NCBI GenBank assembly: GCA_020161135.1
Contig: JAIUOB010000005.1
Coordinates: 186,001 to 250,000, forward strand
Direction of reading: 5' to 3'
DNA length: 64,000 nucleotides
Source: Gemmatimonadota bacterium
Lineage (GTDB): Bacteria > Gemmatimonadota > Gemmatimonadetes > Gemmatimonadales > Gemmatimonadaceae
Positions within the stretch are counted from its first letter, which is position 1, and the number at the start of each line of letters is the position of its first letter. The translations under genes were made by a program, and so were the position numbers. Below are positions 18,077 through 29,639 of this stretch, piece by piece. The notes beneath the pieces were generated by a model. It saw only the letters and a program-made list of their open reading frames with translations. It was not told where the DNA came from and did no database searches.

Positions 18077-18556
18077 ATGTCCCGTCGCTCCCTCGCCGGC
18101 GCCCTTGCGCTCGTTGCCTTCGCCATTGCGCTCGTCGTCGCGCTCCGCTGGTTCGCGGCCCCGCGCATCGCCCCGGACGAGCGCACCGTCGCCGTCCTCG
18201 CGTTCACCGTCGGTGCGCCACCGCAGCGCGATGCGCGCGGCGACAGTCTGCGCGACGCCGTGGTGCGTGAGCTCGCGCGCGTCTCCGGGCTCACCCTCGT
18301 CGGCGAAGCGCGCCCCCTCGATACGGCCATGCTGGCGCTCCGTCCGCGCGAGGTCGGCGCCACCGTCGGCGCGCGCCTCGTCGTGGCCGGCACACGCGAC
18401 GCGGCCGGACGCACGACCGTCCGTCTCATCGAGGTGGAGATGGGCGACCTGCTCCACGCCGACAGCGTGGCGCCGAATGAAGCGCCGGACGCGGCGGCGG
18501 CCCGACTCGCCGCCGCCGTCGCGCGCGCGCTGGGCCTGCCGCCCGCCGGTGGCTGA
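18077..18556 (+). CDS. Membrane-anchored TolB/FlgO-like small protein
   Basis: 159 residues. One transmembrane segment (about 6-28) is followed by a soluble domain with TVAVLAFTVGAPP, DSLRDAVVRELARVSGLTLVGEA and VGARLVVAGTRDAAGRTTVRL. This succession (AVL.F, D.L...L..L..L.V, L.V.G....G...R....L.) resembles the TolB N-terminal-like/FlgO-type domain often fused to signalling kinases and adenylate cyclases. Here it stands alone. I do not recognise a specific function. The gene is divergent from the hydrolase and is separated by 106 bases from argF, with no obvious terminator between them. Confidence 0.55.
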   Translation: MSRRSLAGALALVAFAIALVVALRWFAAPRIAPDERTVAVLAFTVGAPPQRDARGDSLRDAVVRELARVSGLTLVGEARPLDTAMLALRPREVGATVGARLVVAGTRDAAGRTTVRLIEVEMGDLLHADSVAPNEAPDAAAARLAAAVARALGLPPAGG

Positions 18557-18662
18557 CCACCTCCCCCTCCGCCTCGAGACGACTAACTTTCCCGGTTCTC
18601 TGCCTCCGGCGCGGTCCTCCCTGGCCGCGCCGTCTGCGTTTCACCCCGTGTGGTCCGCACCC

Positions 18663-19598
18663 ATGCCCGACGCCGCGCCGGTCCTCCCGCATCGCGACTT
18701 CCTCGACATCGGCGACTTCTCCGCCGCGGAGACGGTCGCCCTGCTCGCCCTCGCCGAGCGCATGCGTCGCGGCCAGTACGACCGACGCCCGCTCACCGGC
18801 AAGGCGCTGGCCATGCTGTTCATGAAGTCGTCCACGCGCACGCGCATGTCGTTCGAGATCGGCGCCATCCAGCTCGGGGGCACGGCACACTTCCTCTCGC
18901 CGCGCGATGTGCAGATCGGCCGCGGCGAACCCATCGCCGACACGGCCCGCGTGCTGTCGCGCTACGTGCAGGGGATCATGATCCGCACGTTCGCGCATCA
19001 GGACGTCGTCGACCTCGCCGCGTCGGCCGGCGTTCCCGTCATCAACGGCCTCACCGACCGTTCGCACCCGTGCCAGGTGCTCGCCGACCTGCTCACCGTG
19101 CAGCAGCACGTGGGCGACGCGCGTGGCCGCACCGTGGCGTGGGTGGGCGACGGCAACAACATGGCGAACTCGTGGATCGAGGCCGCCGCACTGCTCGGCT
19201 TCACCCTGCGCCTCGCCTGTCCCGAGGGCTTCGACCCCGATCCGTCCATCCTCGACGCCGCCCGCGCGACGGGCGCCGATGTGCACCTGCTGCGCGACCC
19301 GCGTGAGGCCGTCAGTGGCGCCGATGTCGTCACCACCGATGTCTGGGCGTCGATGGGGCAGGAGGAAGAGCAGGCGCATCGCGCGGTGGCCTTTGCGCTC
19401 TATCAGGTCGACGCCGCGCTCATGGCCCGCGCCGCACGCCATGCCATCTTCCTCCACTGTCTCCCGGCGCACCGCGGCGAGGAGGTCACCGCCGACGTCA
19501 TCGACGGGCCGCAGAGTGTGGTGTGGGACGAGGCCGAGAATCGGCTGCACGTGCAGAAGGCCATCATGGCCGTGCTCATGGGCGGCGAGACGCTCTGA
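18663..19598 (+). CDS. argF: Ornithine carbamoyltransferase
   Basis: Forms citrulline from ornithine and carbamoyl phosphate in arginine synthesis. The carbamoyl-phosphate site SSTRTRMSFE, the HPCQ motif and the ornithine-binding DVWASMGQE are present, and the C-terminal HCLPAHRGEE is the family hallmark that separates it from aspartate carbamoyltransferase. The ATG gives MPDAAPVLPHRDFLDIGDF. Length 311 is normal. No other arginine gene is adjacent, so the pathway is dispersed. The frame is open upstream but that part has no similarity. Confidence 0.94.
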   Translation: MPDAAPVLPHRDFLDIGDFSAAETVALLALAERMRRGQYDRRPLTGKALAMLFMKSSTRTRMSFEIGAIQLGGTAHFLSPRDVQIGRGEPIADTARVLSRYVQGIMIRTFAHQDVVDLAASAGVPVINGLTDRSHPCQVLADLLTVQQHVGDARGRTVAWVGDGNNMANSWIEAAALLGFTLRLACPEGFDPDPSILDAARATGADVHLLRDPREAVSGADVVTTDVWASMGQEEEQAHRAVAFALYQVDAALMARAARHAIFLHCLPAHRGEEVTADVIDGPQSVVWDEAENRLHVQKAIMAVLMGGETL

Positions 19599-19688
19599 GG
19601 AGCCGGCGGTGCGAGGTGGCACCGCGTCGGCACGGCACGCATTTTCCCTGTGTGCCGCATCCGCGGCGCGTCTGCCCATCCAGCCGCC

Positions 19689-20803
19689 ATGACTGACTCA
19701 GCTCTCAAGCGCACGCCGCTGCACGACGTCCACGTCGCCCTCGGCGCGAAGATCGTGCCCTTTGCCGGGTACGAGATGCCCGTGAACTACCCCACCGGCA
19801 TCACCGTCGAGCACAAGGCCGTGCGCGAGGCCTGCGGCATGTTCGATGTGTCGCACATGGGTGAGGTCATCGTGCGCGGCCCCGACGCCGTGCGCTTCAT
19901 CAACAGCGTCACCAGCAACGATGTGGCCGCGCTGGCGGTCGGCCAGGTGCACTACAGCACGTTGCTCCGTGCCGATGGCACGATCGTCGACGACCTGCTC
20001 GTGTATCGGTTCGCCGATCACCTCATGCTCGTCATCAACGCCAGCAACCGCGACAAGGACCTCGCGCACCTCGAGGCGCACCGCGCCGGCTTCGACTGCA
20101 CGCTCACGGACGTGTCCGATACCACGGCGCTCCTGGCCATCCAGGGGCCCGAGGCGCCCGCCATCGTCGCCGCGCTCGCCGACGTGCCGCCAGGCAACAC
20201 GCCCCTCGACGCCGTCAAGTACTACTGGTTCACCGAGGGGAATGTCGCCGGCGTGCCCTGCATCATCTCGCGCACCGGCTACACCGGCGAACTGGGCTTC
20301 GAGCTCTACTTCGAGCACACGCAGGCCGCGCACGTCTGGCAGGCCGTCATGGCCAGCGGCAAGGTGACGCCCGCGGGACTCGGTTGCCGCGACACGCTGC
20401 GGCTCGAGGCCGGCATGTGTCTCTACGGCAACGAGATGGATGACCAGGTCACGCCGCTCGAAGCCGGGCTCGGGTGGCTCGTCAAGCTCGGCAAGGACGG
20501 CCCGTTCCTCGGTCGCGCGGTGCTCGAACGACAGAAGGCCCAGGGTACGTCGCGCACCCTGGTCGGTTTCACCTTCGACGAACGCGCGATCCCGCGGCAC
20601 GGCTATCCCGTGCACGTCGACGGGCAGGTGGTCGGCGAAGTGCGCAGCGGCACCATGAGCCCCACGCTCGGCATCCCCATCGGCACGGCCTACCTGCCGG
20701 GAAGTGCGGTGCCGGTCGGCACCACGTTTGCGGTGGAGATTCGTGGCAAGCCCGTCACGGCGCGCGTCGTCAAGCTCCCGTTCTACAAGCGGCCGGGCAA
20801 GGC

Positions 20804-20807
<4 letters not shown>
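19689..20807 (+). CDS. gcvT: Aminomethyltransferase, glycine cleavage T protein
   Basis: Transfers the methylene group from aminomethyl-lipoyl H protein to tetrahydrofolate and releases ammonia. Clear motifs are RTPLHDVHVALGAKIVPFAGYEMPV, MFDVSHMGEV, RTGYTGELGFELY and the C-terminal GEVRSGTMSPTLGIPIGTAYL. 372 residues is standard. The other glycine cleavage genes (gcvH, gcvP) are not in the window. The stop codon overlaps the start of the following sigma-54 activator gene (GTGA), so the two are translationally coupled, which is not a usual pairing. Confidence 0.95.
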
Positions 20808-22540
<1,733 letters not shown>

Positions 22541-22592
22541 GGTCGGTACGGGTACTTTCAACTCCCACAACAATTTGTAGGGCTGAGTTGGC

Positions 22593-23534
22593 TTGCCAGA
22601 TGGCAGGCCCATCCACATATTGCCGCCGGTCGACGCCGACTGGAGTCATCTCGGTGCAGTGCCCACAGCGGAGCCTCGCCTGTCAATACCCGTCAATATC
22701 GGCATGACGTCGCCGGTGGTGCCCCAAGGCAGCATTGCCGGGAGTGTGTTACCGCTCCGTCGCGCAGAGGAGTTGATCGCGACGCTTCCGGGCGTGGTGG
22801 CAGTGAAGATCATGCCCAGCGACACTGGGGCGATCGAGGAGATCCACGTCCTCACGACTGACCAGGTCGCGCCCAAGAACACGGTGCGCAACATCGAGAG
22901 TGCGCTCATCGCGCAGCTCGGCTTGCGGGTGAATCACCGCAAGATTTCGGTGGCGACGACCATCGAGACGTCGCGTCCGGACGATGTGCCGATGGCTGGG
23001 CCGTTGAGTGCGGTGCCAGGGGGTGCGTCGGCGGGGGCGAGTGGTGCGTCGTCCGCGGCCATCCCGATTGGTGCCATTTCCGGTGCTGGGTCGTCATTCG
23101 TGGTGGCCTCTGGTGGGTCGGCGGCGCGGCGCGTGCTGGTCTTCGAGGACGTGGAGGTCCGGCGTTCTCGGACCCGAGGCGTGCTCTGCCGTGTGACGTT
23201 GTCCCGTGGGGGCACGGAGTATTTCGGCGAGGCGGAAGGGCAGGAGTCGGAGCGTTCCCGGATCGAGTTGTCGGCGCGGGCTGCATTGCAGGCGATCGCG
23301 ACGGCGATGACGAGCGGGGGCGGCACGGCCCCGGTGCTCGCGTTGGAGGGAGCGAAGCTCCTGGCAGCGTTCGATCGGGAGTATGTGTTCGTGAGCCTGA
23401 CGGCGCGGGTGAGTCGCGAGCCGGTGGTGCTGACGGGCAGCTGTGAGGTGCGGGAGAGTGCGGAGACGGGCGCGGTGCTCGCCGTACTCGATGCAACGAA
23501 CCGGTTCGTGCAACAGGAACGCGCGGGCGCCTGA
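22593..23534 (+). CDS. Unrecognised two-part protein upstream of peptide/HD-GYP genes
   Basis: Up to 313 residues from a TTG at 22593; an in-frame ATG at 22704 would give 276. I do not recognise a named family. Residues about 60-125 form a compact alpha/beta block (LPGVVAVKIMPSDTGAIEEI, then VRNIESALIAQLGLRVNHRK) that reads like a conserved domain. An Ala/Gly/Ser-rich linker follows. The second half has a repeat-like beta structure with VLVFEDVEVRR, ARAALQAIATAM and AVLDATNRFV, so it looks like a second small domain. There are no catalytic motifs, signal peptide or membrane segment. It uses more T-ending codons than its GC-rich neighbours. The context with the 23-residue peptide and HD-GYP protein suggests a shared regulatory role. 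Confidence 0.6.
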   Translation: MPDGRPIHILPPVDADWSHLGAVPTAEPRLSIPVNIGMTSPVVPQGSIAGSVLPLRRAEELIATLPGVVAVKIMPSDTGAIEEIHVLTTDQVAPKNTVRNIESALIAQLGLRVNHRKISVATTIETSRPDDVPMAGPLSAVPGGASAGASGASSAAIPIGAISGAGSSFVVASGGSAARRVLVFEDVEVRRSRTRGVLCRVTLSRGGTEYFGEAEGQESERSRIELSARAALQAIATAMTSGGGTAPVLALEGAKLLAAFDREYVFVSLTARVSREPVVLTGSCEVRESAETGAVLAVLDATNRFVQQERAGA

Positions 23535-23667
23535 CCGGGCGTCGGCCACTCACCTTCGACTCGTCTCACGACGAATCCATTCCAAAATCCCCGTCAACCG
23601 TCTGGAGCGGAGCTGAGCGGGCAGGCCACGTAGTACGAGCGGAGCCAACCTCGACCTAGCACGATGT

Positions 23668-23683
23668 CATCCCGAGCGGGATG
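23668..23683 (+). promoter_or_regulatory. Small hairpin upstream of the peptide gene
   Basis: CATCCC and GGGATG pair around GAGC, 18 bases before the Shine-Dalgarno of the small peptide gene. It could be part of a structured leader. The surrounding 180 bases match no riboswitch consensus that I know, including the c-di-GMP types. Confidence 0.3.
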
Positions 23684-23715
23684 CGCGTGACTGAACCCGA
23701 TGGGAGGTGACGCAG

Positions 23716-23787
23716 ATGGACATCATGGCCCAGCTCGTGAATGCGCTTTGGTCGGCAGTGCTCGCTGATCTGAAGACCTGGGGCTAA
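23716..23787 (+). CDS. 23-residue amphipathic peptide gene
   Basis: Too short for usual gene callers. The ATG is preceded at 5 bases by GGAGGTGA (23703-23710), a perfect 8-base match to the 16S anti-Shine-Dalgarno, the best site I see in the window. The peptide starts MDIMAQLVNALW and ends LKTWG. Hydrophobic residues at 4, 7, 8, 11, 12, 15, 16, 19 and 22 fall on one helical face, with Asp2, Asp18 and Lys20 on the other; the two Trp (12, 22) are typical of membrane-interface peptides. There is no leader-cleavage motif. The stop lies 33 bases before the HD-GYP membrane protein, so the two are almost certainly co-transcribed. A signalling peptide, a toxin-like peptide, a regulatory leader peptide or a small subunit of the membrane protein are all possible. 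Confidence 0.7.
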   Translation: MDIMAQLVNALWSAVLADLKTWG

Positions 23788-23820
23788 ACCAGAACGGTCG
23801 GTTGACGGGGCGACTACGCC

Positions 23821-25158
23821 ATGAAGACAAGCGTCATCGCCTATGTGTACGCGATCGTAGCCGCTGCGGCGGCTTCGCTTGTCGGCGCATACCTGTACGA
23901 CTCAAGCGTGCAGGTGAATCTATTGGCGGGCGCGGGACTCCTCACCTTTGTTGCGTTTCTCGGCGCGGTACTGAACTATCGCGTCCAAGGCAGCACGTTC
24001 GGAGAGGTGTCATTCATCCCGTACCTTACGGCGATCGTTCTCTATCCGTCCTGGGCAACTCTTGTTGTCGTTGGCGCAGGTGCGCTCGTCGCCGAGCTGA
24101 TCAAGCCGAAGTCGGGACTCAAGCGAGCCTTCAACGTCGCCCAGATCATTCTGGCAGGTGCAGCGGCGACGTTTGCCTATCTCGCTCTGGGCGGCAAGGC
24201 ACTTCTCATCGATTCGAGTTTTCGCGCCGTTCCGCACGTGTCGTCGGTGGTGCTGTTTCTCTTCGTCAACACCTTCTCGGTCGCAGCCGCGATCGGACTG
24301 GCTGAAGGCAAGAGCATTGTCCGGACTTGGTATCAGGGGAACGTAGCCGGTCTTCCCTACGACGTACTCGCGATCCTCGCGGTTTATGCGTTTGCGCGAG
24401 CCTACGTAGACTGGAATGGGTGGGGCGTGGTCGCTCTCTGCGTCGTGGTGCTTGGGATTCGGCTCGCGTATCAGTCCAAGCATCAGCTCGAGACCACCAA
24501 CAAGGAGCTCCTAGAGCTCTTTGTACATACTGTTGAATTTCGAGACCCATACACGTCTGGCCACTCACAGCGTGTGAGTCGCTTCTCCCGTATCATCGCG
24601 CAGCTCGTCGGACTCTCACCGCGCGAGATCGATCGCGTGGCGACGGCAGCGCTGTTGCATGATGTCGGGAAGATTCATGAGATCTTCGCTCCGATTCTGC
24701 AAAAGCCCGGGCGCCTTACTGCTGAAGAGCGCGCGATCATGGAGCTGCATCCGATCAAGAGCGCAGAGTTGGTCGCAAAGATCAGTGACTTGCAGGACAT
24801 CGTTCCGGCCGTACGGCATCACCACGAGAACTGGGATGGCACGGGTTATCCCGATCAGCTCGCCGGAAAGGAAATCCCCGTCGGCTCGCGAATCATCATG
24901 TTCGCCGATACGATCGACGCGATGACGACCGATCGCCCTTACCGCAAAGCGTTGTCGGAGAAGGAAGTCCGAGAGGAGCTGGCGAAGTACCGCGGGATTC
25001 AGTTCGATCCGGAGATCTGCGACGCACTTCTTGGATCTCAGGACTTCTCGAGACTGTTCGACAAGAATGACTCCGGCAATGTGCACTCGCTCACTCAGAT
25101 CATCGAGATCGTTCGAAAGCGAGTACGCACTCCGCAAGTGACTCAGAAAGCCAGCTAG
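23821..25158 (+). CDS. Membrane sensor HD-GYP phosphodiesterase
   Basis: 445 residues. The N-terminal half (about 1-215) has six or more transmembrane helices, without a recognised extracellular ligand domain, like MASE-type sensors. The C-terminal half is an HD-GYP domain, expected to hydrolyse c-di-GMP or a related dinucleotide. The metal/catalytic motifs are intact: HD at residues 280-281 in LLHDVGKIHE, HHHENWDGTGYP with the GYP at 342-344, and the downstream FADTIDAMTTDRPYR motif. No GGDEF or EAL domain accompanies it. It follows the 23-residue peptide gene by 33 bases and ends in a CTAG shared with the stop of the convergent regulator gene. Composition is poorer in GC than the flanks. 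Confidence 0.9.
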   Translation: MKTSVIAYVYAIVAAAAASLVGAYLYDSSVQVNLLAGAGLLTFVAFLGAVLNYRVQGSTFGEVSFIPYLTAIVLYPSWATLVVVGAGALVAELIKPKSGLKRAFNVAQIILAGAAATFAYLALGGKALLIDSSFRAVPHVSSVVLFLFVNTFSVAAAIGLAEGKSIVRTWYQGNVAGLPYDVLAILAVYAFARAYVDWNGWGVVALCVVVLGIRLAYQSKHQLETTNKELLELFVHTVEFRDPYTSGHSQRVSRFSRIIAQLVGLSPREIDRVATAALLHDVGKIHEIFAPILQKPGRLTAEERAIMELHPIKSAELVAKISDLQDIVPAVRHHHENWDGTGYPDQLAGKEIPVGSRIIMFADTIDAMTTDRPYRKALSEKEVREELAKYRGIQFDPEICDALLGSQDFSRLFDKNDSGNVHSLTQIIEIVRKRVRTPQVTQKAS

Positions 25159-28100
25159 CCCTGAATCAGCGCAGCCATTGCCCTGTCAAGGAAGACTGAA
25201 TTCCATCCGCGCTCGCGCCTTTGAACCTTTGAGTAGCGCTCGAGGATAGCGGCTGCAGCCTCGCGTCGATCGACCCGGCACAGGGACATGGTGGTGTTGG
25301 CTGCTAGGAGGTCTGCAGCGCAAAAGCCCCCAGTGCGATCGAGGCGATCGCAGGCGACGGCAAGCAGATCATCGGAAGGCATCCATGAGGGATCAAGCAG
25401 TCCCGCTCCCAGTTCTAGCGCGACGCAATAGGCCGTTGATCTGAGAGTGGGGATTCTTGGAAGGGATGCGATGCACGCGTCCAGCTGCTCCTTCGCGGTC
25501 GTCGCATCTCCACTCTCGATCGCCATGAGGCATCGGTGACCAGCAAGATAGCTTCGATCCGGGCCAACTGAATCGAGACCCGTCACCTCCTCAAGATGTC
25601 GTGTGTAGGTGATTGCCGCGTCTAGATCGCCCATGTCGAGAGCCAGTTGGGCAAGCTGCCAGCGAGGATACTCAGCAAGTCGTGGAGTGTTTAGGGCGCT
25701 CGCAAGTTCGTCTGCCTTTTGAAAAGTCGCGCGGGCCTGCTCCGCAGCGCCGATCATGCGAAGGACGTAGCCCGCGCGCGCAAGATCTGACACGGACTCA
25801 GCTGTCGTTGGCGCGGCCGTCGATAGAGACGCCAGTCTGTTTGCGAGCTTCAGCGCGATGTCTGCAGAGCCGAATGGAGTATGGAACAGCAAGCCGAGCC
25901 GTTGTGCCGCGCGAGAGTGCAAGACGGACTTCTCGTTAAGTCCAACACCCGCGTAGCAATCTCGCGCAAGCTCAAGGTCGCAAGTGTTCGCGGCGATCAC
26001 GAGACCCACCTCTGCGGCTCGTTGACGCAGCGCGCCCGCCACTAATGGACTTGCCGCAATCGTCGCGGCTCTCCGGCCGAGCTCGGCCGCGTTAGCGAGT
26101 GGGTCTGAGTGGTAGGCGGACTCAATCCACGTCACATGGTCGGCGGCCACATCGTCGTCTGGAGGAAACTGATCGACATCCAGGAACTGGCCGGTGTCGC
26201 CGCCTGCGAGTGCTCGCTCAAAGTCGCCGCATTCCACGCGAATGCGTCGCGCGAGCGATTGCAGACCACGGCCATCAGGTTCAATCGCACTCGCGAAATC
26301 GACTATCTGTGCCACCTCACTTGGCCGTCCCGAACCAACCAGCGCAGGCGCGCGCCTCCGTAGGAACGCAACGAGTGCAATGGTGTCTCCCGAGCACCTC
26401 AGGTGTACCGCTGCGTCTACCAGCGAAGTTGCATCGCCGCGATCATCGAACTCCTTTTCAAGGGCCTGCGCGATCCCCAAGTGCAACGTAGCGATGCCGA
26501 TAGTCGAGAGCATCTGGGTGGCCGCCGTGCTGACGAGCGCGTGCGACGAGATGCGCCCGTCTGATCGCAGCGAAATGCAGTCGGACTCCTCAAGCTGCTC
26601 AAGGCACTCGAGCACCTCATGATTAGGCACCTCCAGAATGTCTCGGATGCGAGAAAGGGACGCGAGGCGTCCGAGTACTGCCGTCGCCTGAAGGATCCTG
26701 AGCGCGATGGGAGACAAGCGGGCTAGACGTCGCTGAAGCAAGACCGTTAGTCCCGGAGGCAGCGTGTACGACGGCCCCTCGACGGCCCATTGTTCTAGGA
26801 GGGCGCGCAGCGCCAACGGTGAGCCCTCACAGTTGGACACGAGCCATTCGAACGACTCTTCCCCTATCGAAAGAGAGAGGTCGGCACAGATTCGCACGAG
26901 GAGTTGCGAACGGGCATCATCCCTCAGCGGTGGTAGCTTCCTTCGAGAGAGGGTGGCAATCGGCCGCTGTAGACGTTCCGGCCCCGCGAACTGCGTTGGC
27001 GCGAGGGCGAGGACGAATACGCGCATCGAAGAAAGCCTCTCGATCATTTCGACCAAGATGGCCCACGAATCCTGATCTAGGAGATGTGAGTCGTCGATCG
27101 CAACGAATATCGGACGCTCGTCGCTCACGGACGCGAACAGGTCCACCATTGCGTAACGTACAGAGCGTGACCGCAATGACTGTGGAGCGGATACCTGACT
27201 GAGGTGATCTGAGTCGAGTTCAGAGTTCGGGTCGTACTCCGTCCGCCGCTCCACATCCTCCCCCGCCAGCTTCTTCAGCACCTCGAGGCTCTCGGGCATG
27301 CACCCGAGCGCGCCTGGCGATGACAACAACTGGGGCAGCGCCTCGATGAACACGCCCAGCGGACGGTGCTGGTCGGGCTCGCGACACTCGATCCACACCT
27401 GCAGGTACCCCTCCACCTGCGCCACCTTGCCCAGCTCTGTCGCGAGGCGCGTCTTGCCGATGCCGGGGGGACCATACAACAGCACCGCACTGCCGTCGTG
27501 CCACCGCGCACGCCGCATCGCGAGCGTCAGGTCGGCCATCTCCGTCTCGCGCCCCACGAAGTGCCGGTCGCTGGCCGCGAGCGACGGCCGCCGCCGAGTC
27601 GCGGGCTCGGTGAATCGCCGCCGCAGCTGCGTCGCGGGGAGGCGGATGTCGCCGGCCCCGGGGCCAAGCTCCGCCAGATAGCGATCGAGGATCGCCACCG
27701 CCTCCGCCTTCGACCCGGCGAGCATCGCGCACTCGGCCAACGTGAGCGTCGCATCCTCGTTGAGCGGATCGAGCGGAATGATCCACCGCGCGAGCACCTC
27801 CGCGCCGGTCCAGTCGGCCCGCTCCCGCCGACGCCGCAGCGCCTGCACCAGCACCTGGCGCATCTCCCCGTGCACGCGCTCGCGCGCGCTCTCGTACCAC
27901 TCGAGATGCTCGGGCGACATGGCCTCGAAGCCGGGCATGAGCGGCCCCATGGTGTCCTCGCCGCGAATGATGTCGCGCTCGAACAGCTCCGGGGTCCGCT
28001 CGAACGCAAACGTGCGACATACCTGCTCGCGTGCCAGCCGCACCATGTTCGCTTCGAGCGTCACCTGCAGGCCCATGGAACGCAGCTTGTAGAGCGCCTG

Positions 28101-28514
28101 TCGCAGGTTGCCGCGCCGCCGCGCCTCGCCCAGGGTCGGCCAGAACTCGCGCAGCAGGGTGTCGCGTGCCACCGCGAGGCCGGGCGTATACAGCAGGCGC
28201 GTGAGCAAGGCGAAGAGCAGGCCGCTGTGCAGCCCGATCACTCGCCTGCCGAGCAGGAGGCGGGTCGCCCCCAACGTGTCGAGGCGGAGCAGCTCCGGGC
28301 GGGCCGGACCGACGCCGAGCGCGATCGCGTCGTCGGTCTCGTTGGTGTCGATGGCCTCGGGCGCCACCGCGCGCCCCGCCGCCCGCTGCGCAGTTCGCGG
28401 CGCCGTGCGCTGTGCTGTCCGCCGCTGCCGTTCACGCCGTGGTGTCATTGGCCCGGGCCCTCGCATGGTCGCTCGCGATCCCCGCGATCGCGAGCGGGGA
28501 CGAAGTTGCCCCAT
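25155..28514 (-). CDS. BTAD/ATPase transcriptional regulator, composite gene
   Basis: Up to 1119 residues; the start is uncertain because Met1, Met17 and Met23 all lie in an Arg-rich stretch. Residues about 70-165 fit a winged-helix DNA-binding domain and about 165-300 a bacterial transcriptional activator (BTAD) helical domain. An AAA/STAND-type ATPase follows, with P-loop GPPGIGKT (348-355) and Walker B IFVAIDDSHLLD (about 470). The C-terminal 500 residues are helical, TPR-like repeats. The part before about codon 428 is very GC-rich, the part after it is about 56% GC with different codon choice, and no frameshift interrupts the joint. It probably responds to an unknown signal and may regulate the adjacent HD-GYP/peptide genes. 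Confidence 0.85.
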   Translation of the reverse strand: MGQLRPRSRSRGSRATMRGPGPMTPRRERQRRTAQRTAPRTAQRAAGRAVAPEAIDTNETDDAIALGVGPARPELLRLDTLGATRLLLGRRVIGLHSGLLFALLTRLLYTPGLAVARDTLLREFWPTLGEARRRGNLRQALYKLRSMGLQVTLEANMVRLAREQVCRTFAFERTPELFERDIIRGEDTMGPLMPGFEAMSPEHLEWYESARERVHGEMRQVLVQALRRRRERADWTGAEVLARWIIPLDPLNEDATLTLAECAMLAGSKAEAVAILDRYLAELGPGAGDIRLPATQLRRRFTEPATRRRPSLAASDRHFVGRETEMADLTLAMRRARWHDGSAVLLYGPPGIGKTRLATELGKVAQVEGYLQVWIECREPDQHRPLGVFIEALPQLLSSPGALGCMPESLEVLKKLAGEDVERRTEYDPNSELDSDHLSQVSAPQSLRSRSVRYAMVDLFASVSDERPIFVAIDDSHLLDQDSWAILVEMIERLSSMRVFVLALAPTQFAGPERLQRPIATLSRRKLPPLRDDARSQLLVRICADLSLSIGEESFEWLVSNCEGSPLALRALLEQWAVEGPSYTLPPGLTVLLQRRLARLSPIALRILQATAVLGRLASLSRIRDILEVPNHEVLECLEQLEESDCISLRSDGRISSHALVSTAATQMLSTIGIATLHLGIAQALEKEFDDRGDATSLVDAAVHLRCSGDTIALVAFLRRRAPALVGSGRPSEVAQIVDFASAIEPDGRGLQSLARRIRVECGDFERALAGGDTGQFLDVDQFPPDDDVAADHVTWIESAYHSDPLANAAELGRRAATIAASPLVAGALRQRAAEVGLVIAANTCDLELARDCYAGVGLNEKSVLHSRAAQRLGLLFHTPFGSADIALKLANRLASLSTAAPTTAESVSDLARAGYVLRMIGAAEQARATFQKADELASALNTPRLAEYPRWQLAQLALDMGDLDAAITYTRHLEEVTGLDSVGPDRSYLAGHRCLMAIESGDATTAKEQLDACIASLPRIPTLRSTAYCVALELGAGLLDPSWMPSDDLLAVACDRLDRTGGFCAADLLAANTTMSLCRVDRREAAAAILERYSKVQRRERGWNSVFLDRAMAALIQG

Positions 28515-28594
28515 CGCGTCAGCGGACTGTCAGCGGTGCGGGCAACGGCTCCAACGTACTTCCCGCTGCGACGACGGGCATTCCGCGAATGAAA

Positions 28595-28625
28595 ACAGGG
28601 CGACGCCGAGTCGGCATCGCCCTGT
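28595..28625 (-). terminator. Rho-independent terminator of the MoxR gene
   Basis: ACAGGGCGACGCCGA and TCGGCATCGCCCTGT form a 15-bp stem with one mismatch. On the minus strand it is followed by TTTTC. It lies 25 bases after the stop of the MoxR-type ATPase gene and separates it from the BTAD regulator. Confidence 0.8.
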
Positions 28626-28649
28626 TCGCGTCAGCGCTTCGGTGCCCGA

Positions 28650-29639
<990 letters not shown>

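Larger units (their letters stand above)
23550..27235. other. Low-GC segment, possible acquired block
   Basis: Base composition drops from about 68-78% GC in the flanks to about 55-57% in hand-counted 60-base samples (for example 25621-25680 and 27061-27120, against 78% at 27541-27600). The segment contains the small peptide gene, the HD-GYP gene and the last two thirds of the BTAD regulator. The right edge is abrupt and lies inside a coding frame near codon 425-430. I see no integrase, direct repeats or tRNA at either edge. Confidence 0.6.

Noticed and set aside
23535..23715. c-di-GMP riboswitch upstream of the peptide/HD-GYP genes
   Set aside because: Tempting because HD-GYP proteins act on c-di-GMP, but the GCAAACC and ACGCAAAGC core elements of the known classes are absent; only a small hairpin is seen.
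23550..27235. Integrative element or prophage
   Set aside because: Composition is atypical but there is no integrase, no phage gene, no direct repeat and no tRNA at the edges that I can find.
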